Assembly (NCBI GenBank): GCA_023428805.1
Contig: JAEYWW010000157.1
Span: 1-6,249 of the forward strand
Reading direction: 5' to 3'
DNA: 6,249 nt
Origin: Armatimonadota bacterium
GTDB lineage: Bacteria > Armatimonadota > Fimbriimonadia > Fimbriimonadales > Fimbriimonadaceae
Shown: positions 1 to 6,249 of the stretch, piece by piece
How positions within the stretch are numbered: the stretch's first letter is position 1
Layout: the number at the start of each line of letters is the position of its first letter
Notes under the pieces: model-generated
What the model was told of the DNA's origin: nothing
Databases searched by the model: none
The model's input: only the letters and a program-made list of their open reading frames with translations
Made by a program: the position numbers and the translations under genes

Positions 1-1581
1 GGGTGGAACCAGGGCACGCTGCGGTTCCCGGGCCAGCAGGCTGGAGATGCCGTTTACGGCGGTTTCTACACTCAACCGGAAATGAAGCAGATCGTCGCCT
101 ATGCCAAGGAGCGATATGTGGATGTCGTGCCCGAGATTGAAATGCCGGGCCATTGCCTGCCCGTTCTCAGCGCATATCCCGAACTTGGGTGCCGCCTTGA
201 TCGTCGGCCGGTCAACAACGTTCTCTGCCCCGCGAATCCAAAGGCGATGGAGTATGCAAAAGCCATTCTGGATGAGACGATGGCGCTCTTTCCGTCCAGG
301 TACATCCACATCGGCGCAGACGAAGTGGATCGGAGCAACTGGAAGCTTTGCCCTGATTGCCAGGCTCTGATGAAGCGCGAAGGACTGACCGATGACGCTG
401 AGCTGCAGAGCTGGTTTGTGCGGCAGATGGATGCCTACATCCGCTCAAAAGGCCGGACGATGATCGGCTGGGACGAGATTCTGGACGGCGGACTCGCCGA
501 GGGCGCGACAGTCATGTCTTGGCGGGGAAGCGAAGGTGGCATCGAAGCCGCAAAGCAGGGCAAGCACGCGATCATGAGTCCGAACAGCCACTGTTATTTC
601 GACTATTCCTACGACAACATCTCGACGCAGCACGCCTACACGTTCAAGCCGATTCCTGATGCGCTGAAGGGCGGCCAGCGCAGGATGATTTTGGGCGGAC
701 AGGCCAATGTCTGGACCGAGTGGATCGAAACTGAGGATCGTGTTGAATACATGATCTTTCCGCGCATGGCGGCCATCGCGGAGTCGGTCTGGCTGCCGGA
801 AGAAAAGAAGAATTGGGAGGATTTCCGAACACGCCTTCTGCCGTATATGAAGCGGCTCGACAAACAGGGAATCAACTCCTGTCCACCAGCTCCCGGATTC
901 ACAGATCGCGCCGTGATCTTCCAAGGGAAGACGACAATTTCAGTTCCTGTGGAGAAGAATTCTCCCTGGGTTCTCCGCTACACCACCGATGGCTCGACGC
1001 CTACGCTGAAGTCGCCGATCTATACCAAGCCGTTTTCGGTGGACAAGGCGATGCAGATCAAGTTTGCATACGTGAACTCGAAGAACGTCGCAGGCACGGT
1101 GTCGACAATCTCGACTGGCCTGAAGCCTGAGGCTTCTTCAAAAATCCTGTGGGCGAACGGTCTGCATGTATCCATTTTTGAAGGAAGATGGAGCAAAGTG
1201 CCGGAATTTGCCAGCCTATACACCACGAAAATCGCTGTTTCCGACAAACTCACGACCGATCATCGACCGAGAGAAGACTTCTATGCGCTGTGGTTCCAGG
1301 GCTGGATCAGGATCGATACGCCGGGCGAATACACTTTTGAACTCGGGAGCGACGACGGAAGCTGGCTCAAGATCGCCGGAGCGAAAGTAGTGGATCATGA
1401 TGGCCTTCATGGATTCACCTTGAAGACGGGCAAGGTGACCTTGCAGAAAGGCGTCTATCCCATCGAAATTGGATACTTTGAGGCTGACGGCGCAGATCGG
1501 CTTTCCGTTCGCTGGCAGGGGCCAGGTTCAAAAATGAAGCCGATTGCGGGGAGTCATCTGGGTATCAAGATCAAGGAGTAG
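1..1581 (+). CDS. GH20 beta-N-acetylhexosaminidase with CHB_HEX C-terminal and PA14 domains (5' partial)
   Basis: Exo-acting enzyme that removes terminal N-acetylglucosamine or N-acetylgalactosamine from glycans or chitin fragments, using substrate-assisted catalysis. The reading frame is open from base 1, so the N-terminus (signal peptide, GH20b domain, first barrel strands) lies off the left edge; the Met at base 82 is internal. Counting visible residues from base 1, PEIEMPGH is at 44-51 and HIGADE at about 103-108. D107-E108 is the GH20 catalytic Asp-Glu pair. WDEIL is at 157-161, MSWRG near 174 and YFD at 199-201; the barrel closes with GGQANVWTEW and PRMAAIAESVW. Residues of about 315-370 (RYTTDGSTPTLKSPIY) match the chitobiase/hexosaminidase C-terminal domain. 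Residues of about 384-515 resemble PA14, a carbohydrate-binding beta-barrel, including FELGSDDGSWLKIAG. Probably exported, though the signal is not visible. No glycan-use genes lie in view. The family is secure; the exact substrate is not. Confidence 0.95.
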   Translation, partial: GWNQGTLRFPGQQAGDAVYGGFYTQPEMKQIVAYAKERYVDVVPEIEMPGHCLPVLSAYPELGCRLDRRPVNNVLCPANPKAMEYAKAILDETMALFPSRYIHIGADEVDRSNWKLCPDCQALMKREGLTDDAELQSWFVRQMDAYIRSKGRTMIGWDEILDGGLAEGATVMSWRGSEGGIEAAKQGKHAIMSPNSHCYFDYSYDNISTQHAYTFKPIPDALKGGQRRMILGGQANVWTEWIETEDRVEYMIFPRMAAIAESVWLPEEKKNWEDFRTRLLPYMKRLDKQGINSCPPAPGFTDRAVIFQGKTTISVPVEKNSPWVLRYTTDGSTPTLKSPIYTKPFSVDKAMQIKFAYVNSKNVAGTVSTISTGLKPEASSKILWANGLHVSIFEGRWSKVPEFASLYTTKIAVSDKLTTDHRPREDFYALWFQGWIRIDTPGEYTFELGSDDGSWLKIAGAKVVDHDGLHGFTLKTGKVTLQKGVYPIEIGYFEADGADRLSVRWQGPGSKMKPIAGSHLGIKIKE

Positions 1582-1589
1582 GCATCAGC

Positions 1590-1619
1590 CGCCCTCTTGA
1601 CCGAATGGTCAGGAGGGCG
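1590..1619. terminator. Bidirectional hairpin terminator between convergent genes
   Basis: The arms 1590-1602 and 1607-1619 pair over 13 bp, with one G-U wobble on the plus strand and a GAAT loop. The hairpin starts 8 nt after the GH20 stop and lies 7 nt from the lipoprotein stop on the other strand, so it sits almost symmetrically between two converging genes. Neither side has a good T-tract: the plus side is only mildly T-rich (bases 1628-1640) and the minus side has none. A bidirectional terminator or 3' end-protecting hairpin is therefore inferred from stem strength and position. Confidence 0.65.
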
Positions 1620-1626
1620 CTTGGTG

Positions 1627-2301
1627 CTACTTCTGTTTGCCAGACTCGTCTTCCAGCATCGCGCCCAATTCCTTGGCGCCCTCGCTTGTGGGCCAGATTG
1701 CGCGGACTTCCGCAAGAGTTTTCTTGGCTTCATCGAATCGTTGTTGCGCCAATTGAATCTGAGTGAGATTGAGCAGATATTTCTGGCTTGCCGGAGAATC
1801 CTTGTGGGGAGGCACAAGCCGCAGAGCGGCGCGGATTTCGTCTTCCGACACGCTTAATTGGTTGTTTGAATAGGCGATGTTTGAGAGGTCGCTATGGCAC
1901 TCCGCCATGATGAACCGATCCTCGGAGGACGCCTGCGCTGGATCAGGGGCATTCAGCAGCGCCTGCTCGAAGTTCTCCTGGGCGGCGTCCCGCTCGCCCA
2001 GGGCCAGGAGTGTTTGGGCGTTGACGACATAGATGCGGTACTTGGTGGGGTCGAATGCGATCAATCCCTTGATCATGGGCTTGGCCTTCTCCAAATTGGC
2101 CAAATCCTGAGCGTTGAGAGGCTGGCTGGTCACATTCTTCATCAAGGCATCTTTGGTGAGTTCAGCCACCTCGCCGAAGACCCGATCAGCCTCAACTTGA
2201 TCCCGGATGACCTTGGTCGATCCTCCCGAGCAGCCAGCGAGAGCCGTCCCAAGAACAATCACGGCGGCCATTCCACCCAGCCCAATCTTAGTTCGCAACA
2301 A
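1627..2301 (-). CDS. TPR-repeat lipoprotein of unknown function
   Basis: A 224-residue protein that starts with a lipoprotein signal: basic n-region (MLRTK), hydrophobic stretch (MAAVIVLGTALA) and lipobox L21-A-G-C24. C24 would be lipidated and become the mature N-terminus, followed by a GG-containing linker. The rest is helical, with three likely TPR units at about 79-118, 125-165 and 167-206; the first has the usual small and aromatic spacing (YVVNAQTLLALGERDAAQENFEQAL). TPR units are protein-binding scaffolds, so an envelope partner is expected but unidentified. The start is TTG at 2301. An in-frame stop (2305-2307) lies just upstream, a GGGAAGG site sits 10 nt before the TTG, and the later ATG (codon 11) would remove the basic n-region. 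The start overlaps the end of leuS by 14 nt, suggesting translational coupling. Downstream of leuS, Gammaproteobacteria carry the lipoprotein LptE; this protein does not look like LptE. Confidence 0.85.
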   Translation of the reverse strand: MLRTKIGLGGMAAVIVLGTALAGCSGGSTKVIRDQVEADRVFGEVAELTKDALMKNVTSQPLNAQDLANLEKAKPMIKGLIAFDPTKYRIYVVNAQTLLALGERDAAQENFEQALLNAPDPAQASSEDRFIMAECHSDLSNIAYSNNQLSVSEDEIRAALRLVPPHKDSPASQKYLLNLTQIQLAQQRFDEAKKTLAEVRAIWPTSEGAKELGAMLEDESGKQK

Positions 2302-4978
2302 TGATCACCAGCCTTCCCGGCACAACAATGATCTTGCGGATCGTTTTGCCCTCGGTATGAAGTTGGACGTTTGAGCAGCCCAAAGCGGCTTGCTTCAGGG
2401 TTTCTTCGTCGATGTCCGCAGAGACATCGACCGTGTCGCGCAGTTTGCCGTTGACTTGGACCGCGATGGTGACAGCAGAGTCCTTGGCGAGGTCCTCGCG
2501 TCCTTGGGGCCATTCGAGCTGGTAGGTGAAGCCGGAACGACCGTACTGCTCCCAAATCTCATCTGCCGAGTGCGGAGCGACGGGCGCAATGACGATCAGG
2601 AAGCTCTCAATCGCCTCGCTCAATGCCATCTGCTCCTGCTCCGTGGGCTCCTTGAGAGTCTTGAGGATGTCGTTGATCGTGTTCACGAAGACCATGCAGG
2701 CCGACACGTAGGTGTTGAATGCAAAATCCTCGATGTCCTTCGTGGCCTTGATGATGAGCTTGTGCGTCGCACGCCGGATGTCGGCCGTCGCGCCAGCTGC
2801 GTCATCGCCTAGTTCCCAACGCCAATTCGGCAGATACCAATCCTGCAGGTCTGACGCGAGCTTGAACACCCGGCTCAGGAACCGGACGCAGCCTTGAATG
2901 CCGTCTTCCGACCAGGCCACGCTCTGCTCGAAGGGCGCAATGAAGAGTTCGTAGATGCGGAGGGCGTCTGTGCCGTATTGCTCAACCGCCTCGTCCGGGG
3001 TTACGACGTTGCCCTTGGATTTCGACATCTTCTCCGAACGGGTGAACCGGTCGGAGACCGGAAGCTTGTCGTATTCGGCTTTGGGGATGCGGATGCCGTC
3101 CTCGCCCACTTCCAGAGTCTCGCCTTCGCGGGCGTGACGGTAGTAGGTCGTCGCCTGAATCATGCCCTGGTTCATCAACCGCTGGAAGGGCTCTTTGACG
3201 CTCACATAGCCTGCGTCATAGAGCACTTTTGTCCAGAATCTTGCATAGAGCAGGTGCATGACCGCGTGCTCTGCGCCGCCGACATAGCAGTCCACGGGCA
3301 TCCACTCCTCGGCCTTCTTCCTGTCCCACGGTTCCTCTTCGTTGTGCGGATCAATGAAGCGCAGGAAATACCACGAAGAGCAGGCGAAGCCGCCCATCGT
3401 GTCGGTTTCGCGGGTGCCGAGTGTCCCCTCGCGGGTGGTGGTATTGAGGAAGTCGGGGATGTGCGCCAGCGGGCTGCTGCCGTCGGCACCGGGTTCGTAG
3501 TGGTCCACGTTCGGCAGTTCGACGGGCAGGGAAGAATCCGGCACGGTCTCCGCATCGCCCTCTTTGTCGTAGACAATCGGGATTGGACAACCCCAATAGC
3601 GCTGGCGGGAAATCAGCCAGTCACGGAGCTTGTAGTTGACCTTCCGCTCCCCAATCCCTTCGCTCTCCACCCATTCGGTGAGGTTTTTCTGAGCCTCTTG
3701 GACGGTCTGCCCGGAGAAGGAGCCCGAGTTGATGAGGTAGCCGTCTTTGGCGGGATAGGGCAGCTCTTCGGGATACGTCTTATCGGTCGTATAAGACTCA
3801 TAGGTTTCCTCGCTCGGAGCAATGACCGGGATCACATCCAGTCCGAACTTCTTGGCGAACTCATAATCGCGTTCGTCATGCCCCGGCACCGCCATGATCG
3901 CGCCGGTGCCGTAGCCCATCATCACGTAATCCGCAATCCAGATGGGAACGGCTTTGCCGTTCGCGGGATTGGTGGCATACGCTCCTGTCCAAACCCCGGT
4001 CTTCTCACGCTCCGCATTCTGCCGAGTTGTCTCACTGAGCGACTTTGCGGCGGATTGATAGCTTTCAATTTCAGCTCTGCGGTCAGCACTCACCTGACTC
4101 TTGATCGATTCGACCAGTGGATGCTCGGGGGCGAGGACGCAGAAAGTGACCCCGAAAATGGTGTCAATACGGGTGGTAAACACTCTAAAGGATGGAGCCT
4201 TAACCTGAGAAAGAACTTCGAGGCCAGTAGAAGGCACAGCAACCTGAGATACATTGCCCTCTTTGAAGACAACATTCATCTCAAACTCGACTCCCTCGCT
4301 CCTCCCGATCCAGTTCCGCTGCTGATGCTTGATCCCTTCGGGCCAGTCGATGTCGTCCAGATCATCAATCAGCCTTTGCGCGTAGGCGGTGATTTTGAAG
4401 AACCACTGGGGGATCTGCTTTTTTTCGACGGGGTTGCCGCACCGCCAGCAGAGGCCGCCCTGGACTTCCTCATCGGCCAGCACGGTCTTGTCCACCGGGC
4501 ACCAGTTGACTGCGGCGTTCTTGCGGTAGGCGAGTCCGCGGTCATAGAGCAGCTTGAAGATCCACTGAGTCCAGCGGTAGTAGCTCGGCTCGCTCGATTT
4601 GAAGGTGCGCGACCAGTCGTAGGTGATGCCGATCAAGTTCAACTGCCGCGTGTAGTTGGCGGCGTACTCATCAATCATCTCGCCCGGATGCCGTTTCCTG
4701 CGGATCGCCTCGACCTCGGCGGGCAGACCGAAGGCATCGAAGCCCATCGGATGCAGGACGTTGTGGCCCTGCATGTACTTCATGCGGCAGAGCACGTCGG
4801 CGGGGATGTAGTTGCGGGCGTGGCCAACGCTGAGCCCTGCGCCGGAGGGGTAGGGGAAGAATTCAAGCCCGTAGAACTTGGGTCGCCCCTCCTCTTCGCG
4901 CGTTGCGAAGAGATCGGCGTCCTTCCACCGCTCCCTCCACTTCGCCTCAAACGTCCCCGGCTCGTACCGATCCTGCAT
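2288..4978 (-). CDS. leuS: Leucyl-tRNA synthetase (class I, bacterial type)
   Basis: Charges tRNA-Leu with leucine using ATP, in the cytoplasm; essential for translation. Residue numbers here count from the TTG at 4987, which gives 899 residues. The preferred start is the ATG at 4978 (codon 4 in that numbering, 896 residues), because the family normally begins close to the YEP motif. Features in order: YEPGTFEAKWRERW near the N-terminus; PYPSG then S53-V-G-H56, a HIGH variant; zinc-ribbon cysteines C163, C180 and C183 (CWRC); GRSEGVE; the CP1 editing domain with T271-T-R-I-D-T276 and GHDERD (369-374); LRDWLISRQRYWG; KMSKS at 653-657; the anticodon-binding helical domain; and a C-terminal domain with VAVQVNGKLRD and KIIVVPGRL. 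It is longer than the E. coli enzyme (860 residues), partly through two inserts in the editing domain at 235-270 and 395-406. It probably shares a transcript with NDH-2 upstream and overlaps the lipoprotein gene downstream. Confidence 0.98.
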   Translation of the reverse strand: MQDRYEPGTFEAKWRERWKDADLFATREEEGRPKFYGLEFFPYPSGAGLSVGHARNYIPADVLCRMKYMQGHNVLHPMGFDAFGLPAEVEAIRRKRHPGEMIDEYAANYTRQLNLIGITYDWSRTFKSSEPSYYRWTQWIFKLLYDRGLAYRKNAAVNWCPVDKTVLADEEVQGGLCWRCGNPVEKKQIPQWFFKITAYAQRLIDDLDDIDWPEGIKHQQRNWIGRSEGVEFEMNVVFKEGNVSQVAVPSTGLEVLSQVKAPSFRVFTTRIDTIFGVTFCVLAPEHPLVESIKSQVSADRRAEIESYQSAAKSLSETTRQNAEREKTGVWTGAYATNPANGKAVPIWIADYVMMGYGTGAIMAVPGHDERDYEFAKKFGLDVIPVIAPSEETYESYTTDKTYPEELPYPAKDGYLINSGSFSGQTVQEAQKNLTEWVESEGIGERKVNYKLRDWLISRQRYWGCPIPIVYDKEGDAETVPDSSLPVELPNVDHYEPGADGSSPLAHIPDFLNTTTREGTLGTRETDTMGGFACSSWYFLRFIDPHNEEEPWDRKKAEEWMPVDCYVGGAEHAVMHLLYARFWTKVLYDAGYVSVKEPFQRLMNQGMIQATTYYRHAREGETLEVGEDGIRIPKAEYDKLPVSDRFTRSEKMSKSKGNVVTPDEAVEQYGTDALRIYELFIAPFEQSVAWSEDGIQGCVRFLSRVFKLASDLQDWYLPNWRWELGDDAAGATADIRRATHKLIIKATKDIEDFAFNTYVSACMVFVNTINDILKTLKEPTEQEQMALSEAIESFLIVIAPVAPHSADEIWEQYGRSGFTYQLEWPQGREDLAKDSAVTIAVQVNGKLRDTVDVSADIDEETLKQAALGCSNVQLHTEGKTIRKIIVVPGRLVIIVAN
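2312..2318 (-). promoter_or_regulatory. Ribosome binding site for the TPR lipoprotein, inside leuS
   Basis: Read leftward the sequence is GGGAAGG, ending 10 nt before the TTG at 2301. It lies in the last codons of leuS (the P-G-R-L part of the C-terminal end). It supports the TTG start over the later ATG and fits coupled translation with leuS. Confidence 0.5.
3770..3805 (-). repeat. In-frame 9-bp tandem repeat within leuS, encoding a (T/S)-Y-x tripeptide repeat
   Basis: Read leftward, four successive 9-mers are ACCTATGAG, TCTTATACG, ACCGATAAG and ACGTATCCC. Nine bases make three codons, so the protein shows TYE-SYT-TDK-TYP at residues 395-406 of LeuS. The segment also holds a perfect 7-bp inverted repeat (GTCTTAT at 3777-3783, ATAAGAC at 3791-3797). 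Over 28 bases (3773-3800) it matches the intergenic array at 5021-5048 at 23 positions when the two are read in opposite orientation. It lies in a loop of the editing domain that varies in length among synthetases. Confidence 0.7.
4178..4285 (-). other. Extended, compositionally atypical segment in the LeuS editing domain
   Basis: Between GRSEGVE and the TTRxDT editing motif the protein has 36 residues (235-270). My recall of the E. coli and Thermus thermophilus enzymes gives about 15 here, so roughly 21 residues are extra. About 18 of the 26 codons from N-V-S-Q-V to the TTR motif end in T or A and include a rare-looking AGA, while neighbouring leuS codons mostly end in G or C. The 9-mer TCTCAGGTT occurs twice, 39 nt apart (4202-4210 and 4241-4249), giving the repeated tripeptide S-Q-V. 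Confidence 0.55.
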
Positions 4979-4980
4979 GT

Positions 4981-5011
4981 GTCCCAAGTTTGTACCCGGG
5001 GAGCTTGGAAC
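4981..5011 (-). promoter_or_regulatory. leuS: leuS leader hairpin covering the likely ribosome binding site
   Basis: Read leftward, GTTCCAAG (5011-5004) can pair with CTTGGGAC (4988-4981) over 8 bp with one G-U wobble, closing a 15-nt loop. The downstream arm contains the only GGGA-like ribosome-binding sequence before the ATG at 4978 and ends 2 nt before it. The alternative TTG start at 4987 lies inside the same arm. If the hairpin forms, it could limit leuS initiation. This is a reading of the sequence only; no T-box features are present. Confidence 0.35.
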
Positions 5012-5016
5012 GCCTT

Positions 5017-5054
5017 CGTATAAGTCTTATAAGACCTATACGACCTATTCCCGA
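5017..5054. repeat. 9-bp tandem repeat array forming a near-perfect palindrome between NDH-2 and leuS
   Basis: On the plus strand, units of period 9 run TATAAGTCT (5019-5027), TATAAGACC (5028-5036) and TATACGACC (5037-5045), followed by a decayed TATTCCCGA (5046-5054). Bases 5017-5042 form a 26-bp palindrome with a single mismatched pair, which becomes a G-U wobble in leftward RNA, so the whole hairpin can form in the transcript of these genes. The perfect core GTCTTATAAGAC is at 5024-5035. The array overlaps the NDH-2 stop codon (TAG, 5045-5047). There is no T-tract, so it is not a classical terminator. Its AT content contrasts with the GC-rich surroundings. Confidence 0.75.
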
Positions 5055-6249
5055 CGCATCCGCGTGATCAGCCGAGCCCCTCGCTTCCACGAGAAGTAGG
5101 CGAATATCCATTGCAGCAGGACCAGGGCTCGATTTCGGAAGGTCAGCAGCTTGATCAGGTGGACAAAGAGCCAGGCGAGCCAGGCGATGAGGCCGGTCAT
5201 GCGGGTATTTCCGAATTCCACGACCGCCGCGCTTCGCCCGATGGTCGCCATCGAACCCGGGTCCTTGTAGTGGAAGGCGTACGCCGCAGGCCAGCCGCGC
5301 AGGCTCCGCTCAATCGCATCCGCAACGTATGCGCCCTGCTGCATTGCCACGGGAGCGACTCCGGGCAGGACGAGGTCGCCTTCCTCAAACCGCGCCAGAT
5401 CACCGACGGCAAAGACATTCTCCAACCCGATCACGCGGCAGTGATCGTCCACGCTGATCCGTCCTCCGCGATCAGCGTCCACCTTCAGCCAGCGCGAGGC
5501 CGGGTTTGCCTCGACTCCGGCAGCCCAGACAACCACACCCGTCGGAATGTCGCCCCGGCTCGTCTGAATCATGCCTTCGCGGATGTCCGTGACGCGGGTG
5601 GCGAGCCAGACATCCACGCCGATTTTCTCAAGATGATTCCTGGCGTACTCCGACAGCTTGGGATCAAATGTGGGGAGCAGACGCTCGCCCAGTTCGATCA
5701 AGATGACCCTCGCGTTGGCCGGGTTGATCGCGCGGAAGTCCCGCGCCAGCACCCGCTTGCCAAGCTCAGCGATGGCGCCCGCCATTTCGACGCCCGTCGG
5801 ACCACCGCCGATGACGATGAAAGTCATCAGCCGATCCCTCTCTTCATCGCTGCGGGCCATTTCGGCCTGCTCAAAACAGGTCAGGAGTTGAGAGCGGATT
5901 TCGATGGCGTCGGCGATGGACTTCATTCCGACCGCGGTCGCCGACCATTCCGGCCTGCCAAACCAGCCATTCTTCGCCCCGGCAGCGATCACCAGATAGT
6001 CATAGGGGGACGCGCCCTCGGAGTGTTTGACGACGCGGGCGGAAGTGTCGATATCCAGCACTTCCGCCATCAAGACTGTCACGCGCGGGTCGTCGCGAAA
6101 GATGCTCCGGATGGGATAGGCGATGTTGGCCGGACTGAGGCCCGCCGTGGCGACCTGATAGAGGAGCGGCTGGAACAGGTGGTGGTTCTGCCTGTCGATC
6201 AGGGTGATTTCGCAGGGGGCTTTGCGAAGTTTTTTGACCAGCGCGATCC
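5045..6249 (-). CDS. ndh: Type II NADH dehydrogenase (NDH-2), 5' partial
   Basis: Single-subunit flavoprotein that passes electrons from NADH to the membrane quinone pool without pumping protons. The frame stays open to the right edge, so about the first 20 residues, with the FAD-binding GxGxxG, are missing; the Met at 6082 is internal (visible residue 56). Of 400 visible residues, IDRQNHHLFQPLLYQVATAG near the start is the NDH-2 signature. GGGPTGVEMAG at 147-157 is the second dinucleotide-binding fold, for NADH. WAAGVEANP follows. NVFAVGDLA (277-285) is the FAD-contacting motif and APVAMQQG (298-305) lies at the quinone site. The last 45 residues or so (AWLAWLFVHLIKLLTFRNR, then QWIFAYFSWKRGARL) are the amphipathic and hydrophobic C-terminal helices that attach the enzyme to the inner face of the membrane. 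The length fits a complete C-terminus. Its stop lies in the 9-bp repeat array, 66 nt from the leuS ATG. Family call secure; symbol by family. Confidence 0.96.
   Translation of the reverse strand, partial: IALVKKLRKAPCEITLIDRQNHHLFQPLLYQVATAGLSPANIAYPIRSIFRDDPRVTVLMAEVLDIDTSARVVKHSEGASPYDYLVIAAGAKNGWFGRPEWSATAVGMKSIADAIEIRSQLLTCFEQAEMARSDEERDRLMTFIVIGGGPTGVEMAGAIAELGKRVLARDFRAINPANARVILIELGERLLPTFDPKLSEYARNHLEKIGVDVWLATRVTDIREGMIQTSRGDIPTGVVVWAAGVEANPASRWLKVDADRGGRISVDDHCRVIGLENVFAVGDLARFEEGDLVLPGVAPVAMQQGAYVADAIERSLRGWPAAYAFHYKDPGSMATIGRSAAVVEFGNTRMTGLIAWLAWLFVHLIKLLTFRNRALVLLQWIFAYFSWKRGARLITRMRRE

Noticed and set aside
445..924. 159-codon antisense frame opposite the GH20 gene
   Set aside because: Shadow of a gene with clear GH20 motifs; no recognisable motif of its own.
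82..1581. GH20 gene beginning at the Met at 82
   Set aside because: Bases 1-81 continue the same frame with typical GH20 barrel sequence (GGFYTQPEMK), so the gene is cut by the window edge.
1894..2304. 136-codon plus-strand frame opposite the lipoprotein gene
   Set aside because: The minus-strand frame has a lipobox, TPR units and a ribosome site, and this one shows none. It is a shadow.
2894..5023. 709-codon open frame on the plus strand opposite leuS
   Set aside because: It is in exact codon register with leuS, so stops would need TTA, CTA or TCA codons in leuS, which are rare in this GC-rich gene. The product has no recognisable domain, while leuS is unmistakable.
4979..5044. T-box riboswitch upstream of leuS
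   Set aside because: The spacer is only 66 nt, lacks the conserved T-box sequence that pairs with uncharged tRNA, and lacks the long leader such elements need.
5017..5054. CRISPR array
   Set aside because: The units are 9 bp, contiguous and without spacers, and no cas gene is present.
5045..6082. NDH-2 beginning at the Met at 6082
   Set aside because: The frame is open further to the window edge and encodes the NDH-2 signature near LFQPLLYQVATAG, so this Met is internal.

Overview
The window holds four genes from a bacterial chromosome of moderately high GC. One is read rightward: a chitobiase-type GH20 hexosaminidase, cut by the left edge. Three are read leftward as a probable transcription unit: type II NADH dehydrogenase (cut by the right edge), then leuS, then a TPR lipoprotein. 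The two groups converge on a 13-bp hairpin in a 45-bp gap. No stretch over 300 bases lacks a gene, and no RNA gene, transposase or CRISPR array is visible.

The organism cannot be named from this sequence. The leucyl-tRNA synthetase is clearly bacterial and uses the variant S-V-G-H in place of HIGH. A secreted-type GH20 enzyme with a PA14 domain suits a polysaccharide-degrading environmental bacterium, for example Armatimonadota, Planctomycetota, Hydrogenedentota or relatives. That placement is inference only. Non-ATG starts seem to be used: TTG for the lipoprotein, and possibly for leuS.

Layout: 1-1581 (+) GH20 catalytic barrel, CHB_HEX C-terminal domain and PA14 domain; 1590-1619 convergent hairpin; 1627-2301 (-) lipoprotein, whose TTG start overlaps the end of leuS; 2288-4978 (-) leuS; 4979-5044 leuS leader with a hairpin and a 9-bp repeat array; 5045-6249 (-) NDH-2. 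The genes are ordinary metabolism: amino-sugar release from glycans, quinone reduction by NADH, leucine charging of tRNA, and an uncharacterised envelope protein. Nothing suggests that they form one pathway.

The most unusual signal is a small repeat family. A degenerate 9-bp, TATA-centred tandem repeat forms a near-perfect 26-bp palindrome between NDH-2 and leuS and supplies the NDH-2 stop codon. A second copy, 23 of 28 bases identical, lies in frame inside the leuS editing domain, where its 9-bp period becomes a (T/S)-Y-x tripeptide repeat. A separate extension of about 21 residues in the same editing domain has T/A-ending codons unlike its surroundings and carries a 9-bp direct repeat. Together these suggest small mobile or expanding elements tolerated both between and within genes.
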